NCBI GenBank assembly: GCA_019279435.1 | Contig: JAAALK010000079.1 | Coordinates: 83,880,162-83,944,161, forward strand | DNA length: 64,000 nt | Source: Zizania palustris | Lineage: Eukaryota > Streptophyta > Magnoliopsida > Poales > Poaceae | Direction of reading: 5' to 3' | In this document: piece by piece, positions 1 to 12,606 of the stretch | Position numbering within the stretch: position 1 is the stretch's first letter | Layout of the letters: each line of letters opens with the position of its first letter | The notes under the pieces: model-generated | The model's database searches: none | What the model was told of the DNA's origin: nothing | Seen by the model: the letters and a program-made list of their open reading frames with translations, nothing else | Made by a program: the position numbers and the translations under genes

Positions 1-1353
1 TGAATCTGGACGGCCTAGATCACCTCATACCCCTTCACCGGAATGGGTGGCTGAGATCTAATCACTTAAGTGATTTAATCTCGGCCGTCCACCCGCGATC
101 GCACGGCGGAACGCGCGTCCGGCACGCTCGCGGCACGGGGGATCCAGGAGGCTTCGTCCCCAGCGCCGGCCGAACGACGGCGAGCGCCCACCGGCGATGG
201 TGATGGCCTAAGGCCCTGGGTGACTGCAAAAATGGGCAGAGGGGAGTGAGGGGAGTGCATCCGTACAGGAGGTGGCGGCGACGGGGGTTTGATGGCGACC
301 GGCGGCGAGGAGAGGCGGCGGGGAAGCTTCGGGTTGATGGTGACGGTGAGCTCTGGCGGCGATCCGGTCCAACGGAGGTGGGGCCGGGGTAGAGGAGGTG
401 GAGGGGATCCCAGAGGTGGCTATCACGAGGGCGGCGGTGGTCCGAAGCGCGGTGAGAGGCTGCCGGAGGGGAAACAGGGGAAAACCCTAGAAAGAGGGTG
501 GCGGCCGTCGGGATCGCGATGACTAGGCTTTAGCGGTGTGGTTGGGTTGCGGCGGGGGTGGGGGGCCTTTTATAGGGCTCGCCGGCGTGGGGTTTTGGCA
601 GGGTAACAGGAGGAAACCCGAAAGTTTCCATCCCGGCGCCGGTGATCTTCCAAACCGCGCGAGTACTTGCTATATGGGGCGAAAACGCGTGGCAATAGCC
701 GGAATGGGATCGCCGGGGCTTGGATTTGAGAATCCGGGCGGCAATTTGGCGCGGGGCCGACCGGCAGCAAAGATGGCAAGGAGGAAGCCGTCGGGATGGA
801 AGGAGGAGATCCCCTTCCATTGTTGAAGACAGAACTGGCAGGTGGCCCCCACCTGTCAGCGGCGGGCGCGAGGAGAAGAGGGGATGACAGGCGGGCCAGG
901 GATGGCAGCGACAGATGAGAGGCGCTCGGTGGCTGACGGGTGGGACCGGCGGGGCATGCGCGGAGGAGAGAGGGAGGGGATTGGCGCCGACAGGCTGGCC
1001 CCGCCTGTCAGCGAGAGGGGCGGGACTGGGCTGGGCCGAAAGGCCTTTGGAGGAGAATTCAGGGTTTCGGCCCATTAAGATTTAAAATTCATTTTTCAAT
1101 TAAAATAATTCCAGAATATCAATTATTTGATTAAGGCTTGAAGCACTGTTGCTAAAATTTTGTAAAAATTCTCAAAAATATTTCTTGGCCTCTAGTTTAT
1201 CCCATAAAATTTTCAAGTCCAAATTTTGAATATTTACCTCTGTTTCGCTTTAATAGGGCTCTTTTAGAATTTTTATTAATAACACAATTCAGAAATTCAT
1301 TTAATATTATTTTTCCTTTATTTTATTTCCTTTTTAATTTTGGGGCTGTTACA
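1..1353 (-). mobile_element. Long LTR fragment (family L), minus strand
   Basis: Read on the minus strand this stretch opens with TGTAACAGCCCC at 1353 and continues through AT-rich sequence into a GC-rich block. That block carries a TATA box (567-575 on the plus strand) about 780 bases in. Its opposite end lies outside the window. The same layout recurs at 9279-12606, where the other terminus (TGTAGCGCCCC on the plus strand) is visible, so the family ends are TG...CA as in LTRs. It interrupts the 3' spacer of a copia element whose sequence resumes at 1354. No credible protein is encoded; the open frames in the GC-rich part follow base composition. The family name is unknown to me. Confidence 0.55.
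567..575 (-). promoter_or_regulatory. TATA box of LTR family L
   Basis: On the minus strand this reads CTATAAAAG, followed by GC-rich sequence. A matching CTATATAAA sits in the related LTR at 11931-11939, which supports minus-strand transcription of the family. Confidence 0.45.
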
Positions 1354-2733
1354 GTCACCCTTACGACATTATGTGAAGGGGAGCACACTTTCACTGATAT
1401 GCTTAGGCTCATCCTGTGTGAAATTGCATTTACATGTTTTGCACTAATATGCCTTGTTTTAATTCATGTAATCATGACAGCTCAGCTCTATTTAATATGT
1501 CTGATTCATTTTGTGCATGATTTTCCTTTCCAAAATCAAATCATGCTCACTGCTTAATCTTGAATCTAGCATGTTTAGGCAGGACTGCTTTAGCTATCTT
1601 TTATCTGCTTGATAGCAAGAATCCTTTTCTCTGGTTGCAATAATTACAACTTGAAAAATCATGTTGCTTACTCATGGATATTCTTCAAGTGCTAAACAAC
1701 TTGTTCACTTATCAAAAATCCAAAATCCATTATTTGAATGCTAAAAATGAAAAGATCTAGGTGGGTTTGTTTGTCGCACTACTTTATTCTAGACTGCTTA
1801 CCATTGCACTTTGGTATGAACAGGGATAATTTAGTGTCTGCCAAAATCATTGCCTTAAGCTTTTGATGGCTTTCTTGCCTAGGCTTGGCTTGATTGGAAA
1901 GTATAAGGTAGACGAATAAATAACCTCTAGCATTATGAAAAGAACAAGAAGTATAAATTCATTGTCAATCAAGTTTGCTTACAATACTCCACTTGAACTG
2001 GAATTGTCTGTCTAGAGTAGAAATTGACTAGCTTTGCGTAGTCCCTGCTTTTACTTGTCTAGTTACCTTGATTGAGTGGTGATGCTTTTATTTCAAAAAG
2101 ATGAAATCACATGTCATCATTTTTTTAAATCATGTTACATTGAGTTGAGCACATGATAACTGTCGTTAAGTTTGGCATATTTTTGCTTTATATGTCCTTG
2201 CAATTGTGCCTATTTTGAAGCCTTGCATCTTTTAAATGCTCCTTGATGCTTACATTGTCAAAGGGGGAGAAATTTTTGAGTTCTCTGCAGCAAGGGGAAA
2301 AATAACTCAGGGGGAGTTTTTATTGTGCAAAGGGAAAGATGTGTCGAAGGGACTTTCACGCTTTTGAAAAAGGGGGAGAGAAATTATTTTGTCAAGTGAC
2401 ATGATTTGGCTCTTTTCGGAATTTTTATGGTCACTTGGGTGCTGAAATTTTTCAAATTTTCTTAAACTTGAATTTGGTTGTCAATGCACTCATCAAGGGG
2501 GAGATTGAGAGACTAAGGGTTGGTTTCGGAGTCTGTGATGAGTGATTGACAGATTTTATCCTCTGGATTCGAAGGGGTCCCTCCGAAGGGGTTCGGAGGT
2601 TGTTTCTCCAAAGGGGTTCGGAGGTTGTTTCACCAAAGGATTTGGTGGGTTCGGTTGCTACGACTGTTGCAGTGGAGTGTGACTGACGGAGGGGTCCGAT
2701 AGTACACAATGACTTGGTCGTACCGAAGGTTGT
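1354..2733 (+). mobile_element. Sirevirus-type copia fragment: pol-to-LTR spacer and start of 3' LTR
   Basis: From 1354 the sequence matches, in opposite orientation, the spacer downstream of pol in copia 1 (4204-5230). It begins about 50 bases past where pol would stop. It contains the conserved block at about 1745-1930 and several purine tracts of the type AGGGGGAGA near 2265-2375. A polypurine tract at 2493-2505 precedes a TGAGAG LTR start at 2506. Only about 230 bases of that LTR remain before it meets the opposite-facing LTR of copia 1. There is no coding capacity. The left side was cut by the family L LTR. Confidence 0.7.
2493..2505 (+). promoter_or_regulatory. Polypurine tract of plus-strand copia fragment
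   Basis: TCAAGGGGGAGAT lies immediately before the TGAGAG start of the 3' LTR. The same tract precedes the 3' LTR in copia 2 (25965-25977, minus) and, with one change, in copia 3 (61101-61113). Confidence 0.6.
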
Positions 2734-4203
2734 TGATGGACCGGAAACGGCGACCAGAGGGGGGGTGAATGGGAGCTTTTAAAATTTCGGGCTAAAAACT
2801 AGCCTTCGGTTTTAGTTCTGTCTTCTGCGGAACAGGCTTCGAACACTACCTTCGAAGGTCTGGTTCGGAGGTGCTTCGACAGCTCCGAACACAGGCTTCG
2901 CAGGAGCAAAAGTTCGAAGCCAAGAAGACTTCGCTCCACTTACAACCCTCGAAAATCTACTCTGCTAAGTCAGTGCAGACTCCGCACACAGGGTGCTTCG
3001 AGCAGGCTTCGCACTTCACCCTTCGCAAGAGTGGACACCCCACTGTGGACTTCGACCAAGTACTTGGCAGCAGCAACTGGTGCTGGGCTTCGTACACGAA
3101 GGTCTAAACGCACACTGACAGACTTCGCTAAGGTCTTAGACACGATAAAAACACGGGCTTCGATCAGAGCTTCGCTAGTAAGCAGTGAGGTCTCGCCTCC
3201 TGTTACACAGAGCGACAGCACACTGAAAAACACACTTCGCACAAAACACCCTTCGCCTAAACAGGCTTCGGTGCACTAAAACTAGCGAGGTATGTAAAGC
3301 AAGCTCAAGCAAAAAGCACACAGAAGCAGGGCTTCGCCGCTTGAACAAGGAACACAGAAAAATGAACTCTCTGGATGAATTACAACGAAGTGTGTGGCTA
3401 CAGGAGCTCAACAGTAAATGCTCAAAGTGTTAAATGTTACCTACCGAGCCCCCATATTTATAGCCCACAGTTCACCCAAAGGAATTGACTACTTTACCCC
3501 TAGGGTTTACACCAGTTTTGTCTCTACAGAACAGAGGGGTACAAAAGGTAGTCCAACTTTATTCTGGAGGCTTCTCTGTCAGCTTTGCAGAGGGGACAGC
3601 GTCAGCTTTTACAGAGCAGACAGTGTCAGCCTTTGCAGTCTTTGACCTTTTGGAGCCTCCCTTCTCACGCGAGGGTGAGGTAGCTTCGGTGAGAAGCCTT
3701 GAGCCAGATGGCCTTCGCTTCACCAAAGTCAGCCTTCGATACAGTGACGGTTTTGAGCCGAAGCCGTCAAAGCCCTTGGGCCTTCGCACCAACACCTCCG
3801 GAGTGGACCACCATGGCTTCGCAGCTTCACCCAGCTCGAACTCCGTCAGTCCGTGTACCGAAGCCATGCAGGCCGAAGCACCACAAGACAACCACGCTCC
3901 GGAGCTAGCCTTGCTCCGAAGCCTTCCTCCCTCCGAAGCCCCACCTTCGGAGTACCACCCTTCGAAGTCTCTCCTTCGTCCAAGGCCTCCGCATGAATCA
4001 TTCCATGAGCACTTCGTCGTAGTGTCTCTCCCCGAGCACACTCCTCGACGAGCCTCACCCGGACCATGCCTTCGATGCACCTCGACTTCTGAGACCTTCG
4101 TCGGGTACCTTCGAATGTCTCCCTCCGGAGCACACTTCGAACTCCTTGCCTCCGCAGAGGACTTGATCCAACCAACTCCGAAGTCACTTCGAATGTCCCC
4201 CTG
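2734..4203 (-). mobile_element. 3' LTR remnant of copia 1
   Basis: The plus-strand left edge (TGATGGACCGGAAAC, then a CGACCAGAGGGGG run) matches the edge of the copia 2 LTRs at 23965 and 33282, so this is the 3' end of a minus-strand LTR. A minus-strand TATA box (CTATAAATA, plus 3455-3463) is present. The other end is damaged: spacer sequence ending near 4206 runs straight into LTR sequence with no TG start and no proper polypurine tract, so the LTR head was deleted. CTTCG and TTCGAA motifs are very dense. Confidence 0.65.
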
Positions 4204-5271
4204 AGTTAAGTTTTCCCCCTTTGGCAACAAAGAACCTTCATGTCACATTTTCTCCCCCTTTGGAAATTATACCCGCTTGCGGCAGAGAACGTAGCAAGTC
4301 TCTCCCCCTTTAGGAATTTCTCCCCCTTTGGCAATGCAAGCATCAAGGAGCATGCAAAAGATGCAAAGCTTTGAAATGAGCAGAATTGCAAAGACATATG
4401 AAGCAGAAATATGCCAACAATAACACCAATGATCATGGGCTCAGCTCAATTTAATGTTCTCTAAAAACATGATGAAGCATGTGATTTGATCATTTTTGAA
4501 ATAAAAAGCATCACCACTTAATCAAGGAAACTAGACAAGTAAGAGCAAGGACCGCGCAAAGCTAGTCAATTTCTACTCTAGACAGACAAGTCCAGTTCAA
4601 ATGGAGCATGAGAAGCAAACTTGATAATCAATGAATTTTGTTGTTCTTTTCTTAATGCCAGGGGTTATTTGTTTGTCCACCTTATACTGTCCAATCAGGC
4701 CAAGCCTAGGCATGAAAACCATAAGAAGCTTAAGGCAATGATTTTGGCATACACTACACTATTCCAGTTCATACCAATGTGCAATGGTAAGCAGTCTAGA
4801 ATAGGGTAGTGCGACAAACAAACCCACCTGGATCTTTTCACTTGAAGCATGCAAATCATGGAATTTTTTTTATTTAAACTAAGTGAACCAATTTGTTTTA
4901 ACACTTGATGAATATCCATGAAAAAGTAGAACAATTTTTCAAGTTGCAATTGTTAGCATCCAAAGAAATGAGTCTTGCTATCACGCAGATAAAAGATAGC
5001 TAAAGCAGTCCTGCCTAAACATGCTAGATTCAAGACTAAGCAGTGAGCACGATTTGATTTTGAAAAGAAACTATCATGCACATGAATGTTTCAGATAAAT
5101 TAAAAAGAGCTGAGCTGTCATGATGTCATGGATTATAATCAGGCATATAAGTGCAAAAGATGTAAATGCAATTTCAACGCAATTAGCAAAGGCACATCCA
5201 TCTAAAACAGCTCCCCCTCACAAAATACCGTAAGGGTGACAAATGCCAAGTTCCCCACGCAAGTAAGCAAA
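4204..5271 (-). mobile_element. Copia 1 spacer between pol and 3' LTR
   Basis: This is non-coding spacer of the minus-strand copia. It matches 1354-2500 in inverted orientation and carries the conserved block at about 4690-4850. Purine tracts near 4211-4335 read on the minus strand as CAAAGGGGGAGA-like repeats. Multiple tracts like these are known for Sireviruses. No open frame of note is present. Confidence 0.65.
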
Positions 5272-8200
5272 TCAAGAAGCATCGAGGGGTTTTGTGAAAA
5301 TGTCGGCTAGCTGGTGTTGGGTATCAACATATTGAAGTTCAATATCACCCTTCTCATTGTGATCTCTGAGAAAATGATACCACACATCAATGTGTTTGGT
5401 TCTGGAATGCTGAACCGGGTTGTTTGCAATACAAATAGCACTAGTGTTATCACAGAAAAGTGGAACACTCTTATAATATAACCCGAAATCCCGCAAAGTG
5501 GAAACCATCCACAAAATCTGAGAGCAACAGCTAGCTGCAGCAACATATTCGGCCTCAGCCGTCGATTGTGCAACACTAGACTGTTTGCGGGAAGACCAGC
5601 AAACCAATGAAGTACCAGAAAATGACAAGTACCAGAGGTACTCTTCCTATCAATTCTACACCCAGCAAAATCCGCATCTGAATAACCTCGAAGACATAAA
5701 GATGAAGATGTTGAATACCATATGCCAAATTCAAGAGTATGTATGAGATACCTTAAAATGCGTTTTACCGCTTGGCGGTGCGAAGCTCGTGGTGAAGCCT
5801 GAAAACGAGCGCACAGACACACTGCGAAGTGTATGTCCGGCCTCGTAGCAGTCAAGTAGAGGAGGGAGCCGATCATGCTTCGGAACTCCTTCTGATCTAC
5901 GGCTTCTCCATCTTCGTCAGGATCCAATGCTACAGATGTAGCCATTGGAGTGGCGAGGGGCTTCGCATCAGACATGTCGAATTTCTTGAGCAGGTCCTTG
6001 GTGTACTTTGTCTGGTGGACAAAAGTACCTTGTTTGCTTTGCTTGATTTGCAAACCAAGGAAAAAGGTGAGTTCACCCATCATGGACATTTCAAATTCCC
6101 TACTCATGATATCTGCAAACTCGGCAACCAAAGCATGAGAAGAGCCACCAAAGATGATATCATCCACATAAATTTGAACTAGGAGGAAATCTTTGCCATG
6201 CTTGAGAGTAAACAGCGTTTTATCAACAGAGCCCATCAAATACCCTCGCTCAAGCAGAAAAGACTTAAGTCTATCATACCAAGCCCGAGAGGCCTGCTTG
6301 AGTCCATAAAGAGCCTTATGAAGTTTAAGGACTTTATGTGGGTACTTGGGGTTTTCAAAACCAAGGGTTGTTTTACATAAACATCTTCGCCTATGAAGCC
6401 ATTAAGAAAAGCACTTTTGACATCCATTTGATAGAGTTTGAACCCCCGGGATGTCGCAAAGGCAAGCAAAATCCTAATGGCCTCAAGGCGAGCAACAGGT
6501 GCAAAAGTTTCAGTAAAATCAATCCCTTCTACTTGAGAAAAGCCCTGAGCTACAAGTCTAGCCTTGTTTCTAACGATAGTCCCATCCTCCCCTTGTTTGT
6601 TTTTGAAAATCCATTTTGTTCCAATGAAATGAACATTTGGTGGAGGATCAACTAGTGACCAGACTTGGTTTCTCTCAAAATTTTCAAGCTCTTCATGCAT
6701 GGCATTGATCCAACTCGAATCAGAAAGTGCATGACTAACATCTAAGGGCTCGAAAGAAGCAACAAAAGCTGAATCAATGAAATGAGCATGAGAACGTGTT
6801 ACCCTTTGATCAAGCTCACCAATGATTTGCTCGGGAGGGTGCATTCTTTGAACATGGTGTGGAGCCTCGCGGCGGGATGCAATCTCCCCCTCAACTTGTG
6901 CGTTGGAGTGGTCCAAGATGACCGATGTTGAGGTAGTCGCTTCGGGACCTCGTGCCGAAGTAGTCGAAGCGGGGTCAGCTTCGAGGGTCGATGTCGAGGG
7001 TAGTAGGGGTTCATCCTCGAATTCTCCGGGATCTTCTTCTTCGAATAAGGTCTGTTCCATGTCGTGTTCATTTGCCTGTTCAAAAGCAGAACTAACAGAG
7101 GGGGTTGATTCATCAAAAGTCACATCACATGACTCGATGACAGTGTTAGTCTCCAAGTTATAAACACGATAAGAATGACCATGAGTAGTGTAACCCAAAA
7201 AGATCCCGTCAGAAGAGCGCGACTCAAATTTATCCAAATTACCACGTTTTAGGATGAAGCAGCGACAGCCAAAAACTCGGAGATGAGTAACCTTGGGCTG
7301 TCTCCCAAAATGCAGCTCATAAGATGTCAAATTTAAAATCGAGCGCAAGAAGATTCGGTTTGAGATGTAACATGCAGTGTTCATGGCCTCAGCCCAGAAT
7401 TTTCTAGGAGTCCTATGCTCATCAAGCATCGTCCTAGCCATCTCAACCAAAGTGCGGTTCTTCCTCTCAACAACACCGTTCTGTTGAGGAACCCGCGGAG
7501 CAGAGAATTGATGTTCTATGCCATGCTCCTTGCAAAAGTCAACAAAGAGACTATTTTTGAACTCAGTGCCATTATCACTTCGAATGAATTTCAATGCACC
7601 AGGGAGTGCAGTAAAAAGTCTCAAAGCCAAGCTCCGAAAGTGTGAAAACACTTCATCCTTGCTGGTAAGAAAGAAGACCCAAGAGTAGCGAGAGAAATCG
7701 TCGACAATAACTAATACATACCACTTGCTGCCTAAAGAACTGACCCGAGAAGGACCTACAGGGTCCATATGGAGAAGTTCTCCGGGTTGTTCAGTCATCA
7801 CTGTGGTGACTGGCGAATGCGAAGCAGCAATCATTTTTCCATGTCGACAAGGAGTGCAAACTAAATTCTTCTCAAACTTGAGCTTGGGCAATCCTCGGAT
7901 CAGGCCTAGGGCGCTCAGACGAGCGAGCAACTCAAAGCTCATATGCCCTAGTCTCCTATGCCACTTCCAAAGCTCAGAAGTCGAATGTGCAACAAGACAA
8001 TGAGAAGAACTAGATGACTCTGAAAAATCAGCTCCAAAAACTCTCCCAACTCTAAAGATCTTACAGACCACAACGCCATCAGAATTGAGCACTTGCGAAG
8101 TATCGCGATGGAATCACACTTCGAAGCCCTCATCAAGCAACTGAGATACAGACAGCAAATTGTATCCCAGGTTTTCAACCAAAGCAACATCTTTGAGAGT

Positions 8201-8383
8201 GAAATTCAAGTTAATTCTTACCACACCTTTACCTTTCACTCTACTCCTTCGATTGTTTCCGAAGGTGATATGTTCCCTTTGCTTGGTTGTGGTGAGGCTG
8301 GAGAACCATGCTGCATCTCCGGTCATGTGGCGCGAACAACCGGAGTCCATGATCCACGTGCCCTCCAGGCCTCGATCTGTCGC
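5272..8383 (-). pseudogene. Copia 1 pol pseudogene (protease, integrase, RT, RNase H)
   Basis: Minus-strand pol of a Ty1/copia element, in the order that defines the superfamily. A protease (MDSGCSRHMTG near 8350) is followed by an integrase with an HHCC zinc region (WHRRLGH then CTPCRHGK) and catalytic blocks around VDDFSR, RSDNGTEF and VERKNRT. The reverse transcriptase has FAPVARLEAIRILLAFA and the catalytic YVDD near 6165. RNase H contains YSDADFAGC, AEAEYVAA and FCDNTSAI. The frame is broken at least near 8100, 6330 and 5630, so no full polyprotein can be made. Gag upstream is in the same frame, separated by a TAG. The closest relative in the window is copia 2. Confidence 0.85.
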
Positions 8384-9278
8384 CTACACATGATAAGAAT
8401 ACCTCGATCGCTCAGTGCTAGGGTGAGTGAAATAATGACGCGGCATCCAGCACTGAGTGACACGAGTAGTAGGCACAGTAAAAGTAGACGGTCTACGCAC
8501 AGGAAAATCGAAATGATGCAAAGTGCGAGGTCTACCTACATGCTGTGATCGAACAACATGTCGAGGTCTCCTACTCTGACGAGGCACAAAGCTACTCGCC
8601 CGAGGTCTACCACCATATGGAACATGGTGAACACCTCGAGGAGCAAAACCTCTACGAGGAGCACGAGGAGCCTCGAAAACAGGACGAGAGTAGAACTCAG
8701 ACTCATGCATACCTAAAGATGGGTAATGCATGTCTTGGTAACTCATCGCCTGAGCGCGTCGCTCAACCTTGATGCGACGAAAACAGAAACCAATCAAATG
8801 ACCCGCCCGCTGACAGTAGGAACAATGAAAAACTCTCCAGGGGGCACTCTCATGGGTCACAGGAGCAACTCTCACAGGCTCCTTGGGCTTCTTCTGAGTG
8901 GTTTTCTTGGGAGGAATTTTCTTGGCAGGAGGTGTGGTTTTCTTTGGTGGTCGGGTAGGTTTTTTGGCTGAAGGGGTGTCTAACAGAGCTCTCTCTTTTT
9001 CTAAGGTAGTGGGAGAGGTAAAAACAGTTTTGGTCTTACTGTCTGAAGGAATCCTCTCAAAACCCAAACCTAGAGCTACCCCTGCTCTGTCAGCACACAT
9101 CTTGGTTTTGGCCAAGAGCAAATCCATCCTACCCTTTCCCTCAGTGCATTTATTAACCACGAAAAGAAGGTATTCATTTTCAGACATGAGGTTTTCAGCT
9201 CGCTCTCTAACAGTGCCTAGCTGGTCCTTAAGGGTGATGCAAGTGTCACACACAGGCTGCACATCCTTAGAACTACCG
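8384..9278 (-). pseudogene. Copia 1 gag, C-terminal half
   Basis: This encodes the C-terminal half of a Sirevirus gag. A short coiled-coil-like stretch is followed by a lysine- and proline-rich linker, then one CX2CX4HX4C zinc knuckle (CSYCQRAGHLIGFC) and an Arg/His-rich tail ending at a TAG (8384-8386). The N-terminal half is missing because the family L LTR begins at 9279, inside the codons for the SSKD segment. The equivalent region in copia 3 (about 59100-59996) has the same order and a near-identical knuckle, CSYCHRVGHLVGFC. Nucleic-acid binding by the knuckle is the family role. Confidence 0.8.
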
Positions 9279-12200
9279 TGTAGCGCCCCGATTTAACAAA
9301 TCAAGACATTATTGAATTTCATAAGAAAAACAATAATACAAGAGGTTCATCATGCGACAATCGTACATACGGCAGTGTTCATGGTACGCAGACCATATTT
9401 ATTTCATCATTGTTTTTAATAAAAACAGTACAGTAGAATAATTAGAAAACGGCATGACGAACATCTTCTTCAGGATTTTTCTTCCCGACTGGGTCGCTAC
9501 TCCAGACCGTCTTCGTAGTAAGCATCCTCTGTGGGGTCCAACGGGTATGAGTACAAAAAGTACTCAACAAGCCACCGCAAATGCAAATAATAATGCAGGA
9601 TAATAAACAAGGAAGGATAATGGCTAACATTGCAGAATAATGCAGTTGTAGTTATGGCATTTAGTGTAATCATATTTTAATTATGTGGAAAGTAAACATG
9701 AGCATCATCAACATCGACTAACTCGAGGGGTACAGTCAGCCCCACCTCGCTCAACAGTCCTTACATGTCAATCCATCATGCACATACATATTCAAAATAA
9801 AATAACTGGGGGATGTCACGCAACCCGCCCTTGACCGTGGGCTCGGCTTTTCGAAAAGATTTAAGACTCTGATCAGAGATGTACTACTGTACCCACAAGG
9901 CACGCACTCATCCCAAACGAGATGACCCATTTCACGGGAACTCGTGCCAAAACCTCAATATGAGATGTTCCAAGCGATAACCACCCGCTCTAGGTTTCGC
10001 CGGCGCGCCGGGCCGCATCCCGGCTAACGTCGCACCCCCTTTTGCGCCACATTGGTACAAGTCACCCGCAGGTGCAACTTGACCCATCTCCAAATGGTGG
10101 CCTCGGTTTGGAACAACCCATACCTTAGTTAGGACTTACCCACTAGACTTGTGGTTAGTACGTAAGTGTATTGCAACGGATCCCTCAGACCGGTCCTTAT
10201 AGTGCCATGGGTGCTACCGACCAATGCCCTAGCTTGCACCCGGAACCCACCATGCATACACTCACAACCATGACTCATCACCAACAGAATTTCCAAGGAT
10301 AAGAAATGACGGGGATCATATAATAGAACCATTTTGCTACGACTCATTTTTATCCTATAGCGGCCGTGTCAATACATTGGACACTAGCTAATATCATTGA
10401 TCATATGGTGACAAGGAGGTTAGGCGAGATAGCATGGCTTGGGTTGCACATCAAGGTCGGGGGATCCTAAATAAATATAATGTAAGGGTTCATTTGACTA
10501 ATGCATATATAACCTATGTGTTTTAGCGATAGTCAATTCAAACATGGGTCCAATATGTTCAAAAGAATTGTTTGGTGACTTGCCTTGTTCAGCAAAAGGA
10601 GAGGGAGGGACTTCGGGGAAGTACTCCGGCTCCTCGGCGACGTCGTAGTCTTTTTAATATAATAAAGCAAAATAAAAAGAACACATTCAATCAAACAATA
10701 TAACATTACATTAATAGCACATAAGCTACTGTTGGTTTGATTAAAAGTAAAATAATTTCCATTGTTAAGGTTCTGAAATTTATTCCATAAATAATTTTAA
10801 AGGGATTAAAATGAAGGGTTGTCCTTTTTAGAAAACAAATGTTTAAATGTGAATAGTCCCATATTAAGTTCCCTAATAAGTTTTGAAATGAAAAGTTCAT
10901 GGTAATTTAGTGTTTTGCAGTACATGAATAGAAGGGAATAAATATGAATTTTTCTGAAGTTCAAACATTTGAGTTCATATTTTAATCCTAAAGGCATTTA
11001 AATATTTATTTGAATAAACATGAAAATGTCAAAGTAACCTACTGTTTTTATTGCATAAACATGTAGAGAATAATTTTATGAATTTTCTGAAATTGGAATG
11101 GCAATTTTTAGAGTTCAAATGCGCCAGATATGAATTTTACAAGTTTTAAACCTTTTATGGAATTTATTTTCAAATTTTAAATCCCTCGGGTCCACGGTGA
11201 GCCAGGCCCACGGTGAACCCGCGCACTGTACGCGTGCGCCGGGTCGATCTGGACCGTCGGATCCAGATCCGACGCGCGAGGGCGAGGCGGGACGCGCAAG
11301 TCGACGTGGACGGCCAGGATTAAAACATCTAACCGGTACGCGATGAGTGATCCAGATCAAACACGGGGTTTTAAAACGAACGGACGCACGAGATTAAAAC
11401 GTACCCCTTCGCCGAGATCTAACGGATCAGATTAAACCGCACGCGGGGATTAATCATCACCGTCGGATCCAGATCGCATGGTCGTGCGTGAATCCGACAC
11501 GGCACGGGTACTCGACCCGTGCCGGTCGTCTTCTCCGACGACGGCGAGCGGGCCAGCGGCCACGGCGAGCGACGGCGACCGAGTCTAAGGCCTAAAACGG
11601 AACGAGGGTGCTACGGGGATCACGAGGGTACCTCGGCGGTGAGAAAAGGTCGACGGGGTGAGGCCGGCGACGAGCGGAGGCGCTGGAGGCGTTCGGGTCC
11701 TTGGCGGCGACGGCGATCCGGCGAGGTTCGTCGTCGACGGAGTGGTGGCCGAGGTCGGTGAGGTTCCGGCGGTCACGACGGTGCGGTCGGCGTGGACGGA
11801 GAGGGGCTCCGGCGACGGCGAGCGGCGGCTGGAGGACGGGCGGTAGTGGTGCGCTAAAGTGCGGAATGCAAGGGCTCTGTTGGATCTCGCAGCGTGTGAG
11901 CGTGGGGGCGCGTTGCGGACGGCCGGAGGGTTTATATAGGGTCATCGGCGGGGGCAGAGGGGGCGTAATCGAGGGAGGCCGGGAGTAAAAGCTATCTTCA
12001 ACGCCGGCGAGCTCCTGCCGTGCATGCGAGCGCCAAACCGGGGGCGATGACGCGGTGAATTAAAGGGGGAAACGGTCGGGGGAGGCCGGGGAAATCAATG
12101 CCGTCGAGCAATTAAGGTGAGGGGGCCGGCGAGAGCGAATCCGAGGGGGGGCTAGGGTTTCGGCCGGAGGGGGGGATTTGGGGGCGGATCCCGCGGGGAA

Positions 12201-12606
12201 GACGGGTCCGACAGGTGGGCCAAGGTGGTCAGCGGGTGCGAGCGCGCGAGAGAGGGGACTGACAGGCGGGGCCGCGGTGTCGGGTGCGCGCGAGAGAGGA
12301 GAGGGGGTCACTGACGGGTGGGACCCGGTTGTCAGGTGGCGCGCGCGCGAGGAGGAGTGGGCTGGGCCGGCCGGGAGAGATGGAAGGGGGAAAGGGGAGC
12401 CCATTACTGTTTTAATACATTTCTGAATAAAAATAATTCCAGGAATTAGATTAAAATATTAGGGCTACTTCCAAGGTTGATAAAAATTTATAAAAATTCC
12501 CAAAATTATATTTTGGTCTTAGGAGCATATACAAAAAGTTTCACCTCTTAATTTGGCCATCTACTATATGTTGTAGTTCAAAAGGGTATAAAGGAGTATT
12601 AAAAGT
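9279..12606 (-). mobile_element. Long LTR (family L), minus strand, cut by gypsy 1
   Basis: It begins on the plus strand with TGTAGCGCCCCGATT exactly where copia 1 gag breaks off. It runs through moderately AT-rich sequence, then a GC-rich block (about 11180-12400) with a minus-strand TATA box at 11931-11939. It ends where the gypsy 1 LTR starts. The GC-rich block and the ACCCCTTCGCCGAGATCTAA-like stretch near 11402 recur in 1-1353, linking the two as one family. At 3.3 kb or more this would be an unusually long LTR, or an LTR plus part of an internal region. The open frames at 11519-11988 and 12060-12426 are compositional and not called. Confidence 0.5.

Noticed and set aside
75..1075. Open frames on both strands in GC-rich DNA
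   Set aside because: They overlap on opposite strands, show low-complexity Arg/Gly/Pro content and have no motif. The region is an LTR with its own TATA box.
3485..4230. Frames of 239 and 223 codons on opposite strands
   Set aside because: They lie within the copia 1 LTR and arise from repeated CTTCG/CGAAG words.
4204..5230. Envelope-like reading frame in the Sirevirus spacer
   Set aside because: Some Sireviruses carry one, but no long frame, signal peptide or membrane segment is present in any of the four spacers here.
11519..12426. Several open frames in GC-rich DNA
   Set aside because: Same composition effect in the related LTR; no recognisable domain in any frame.
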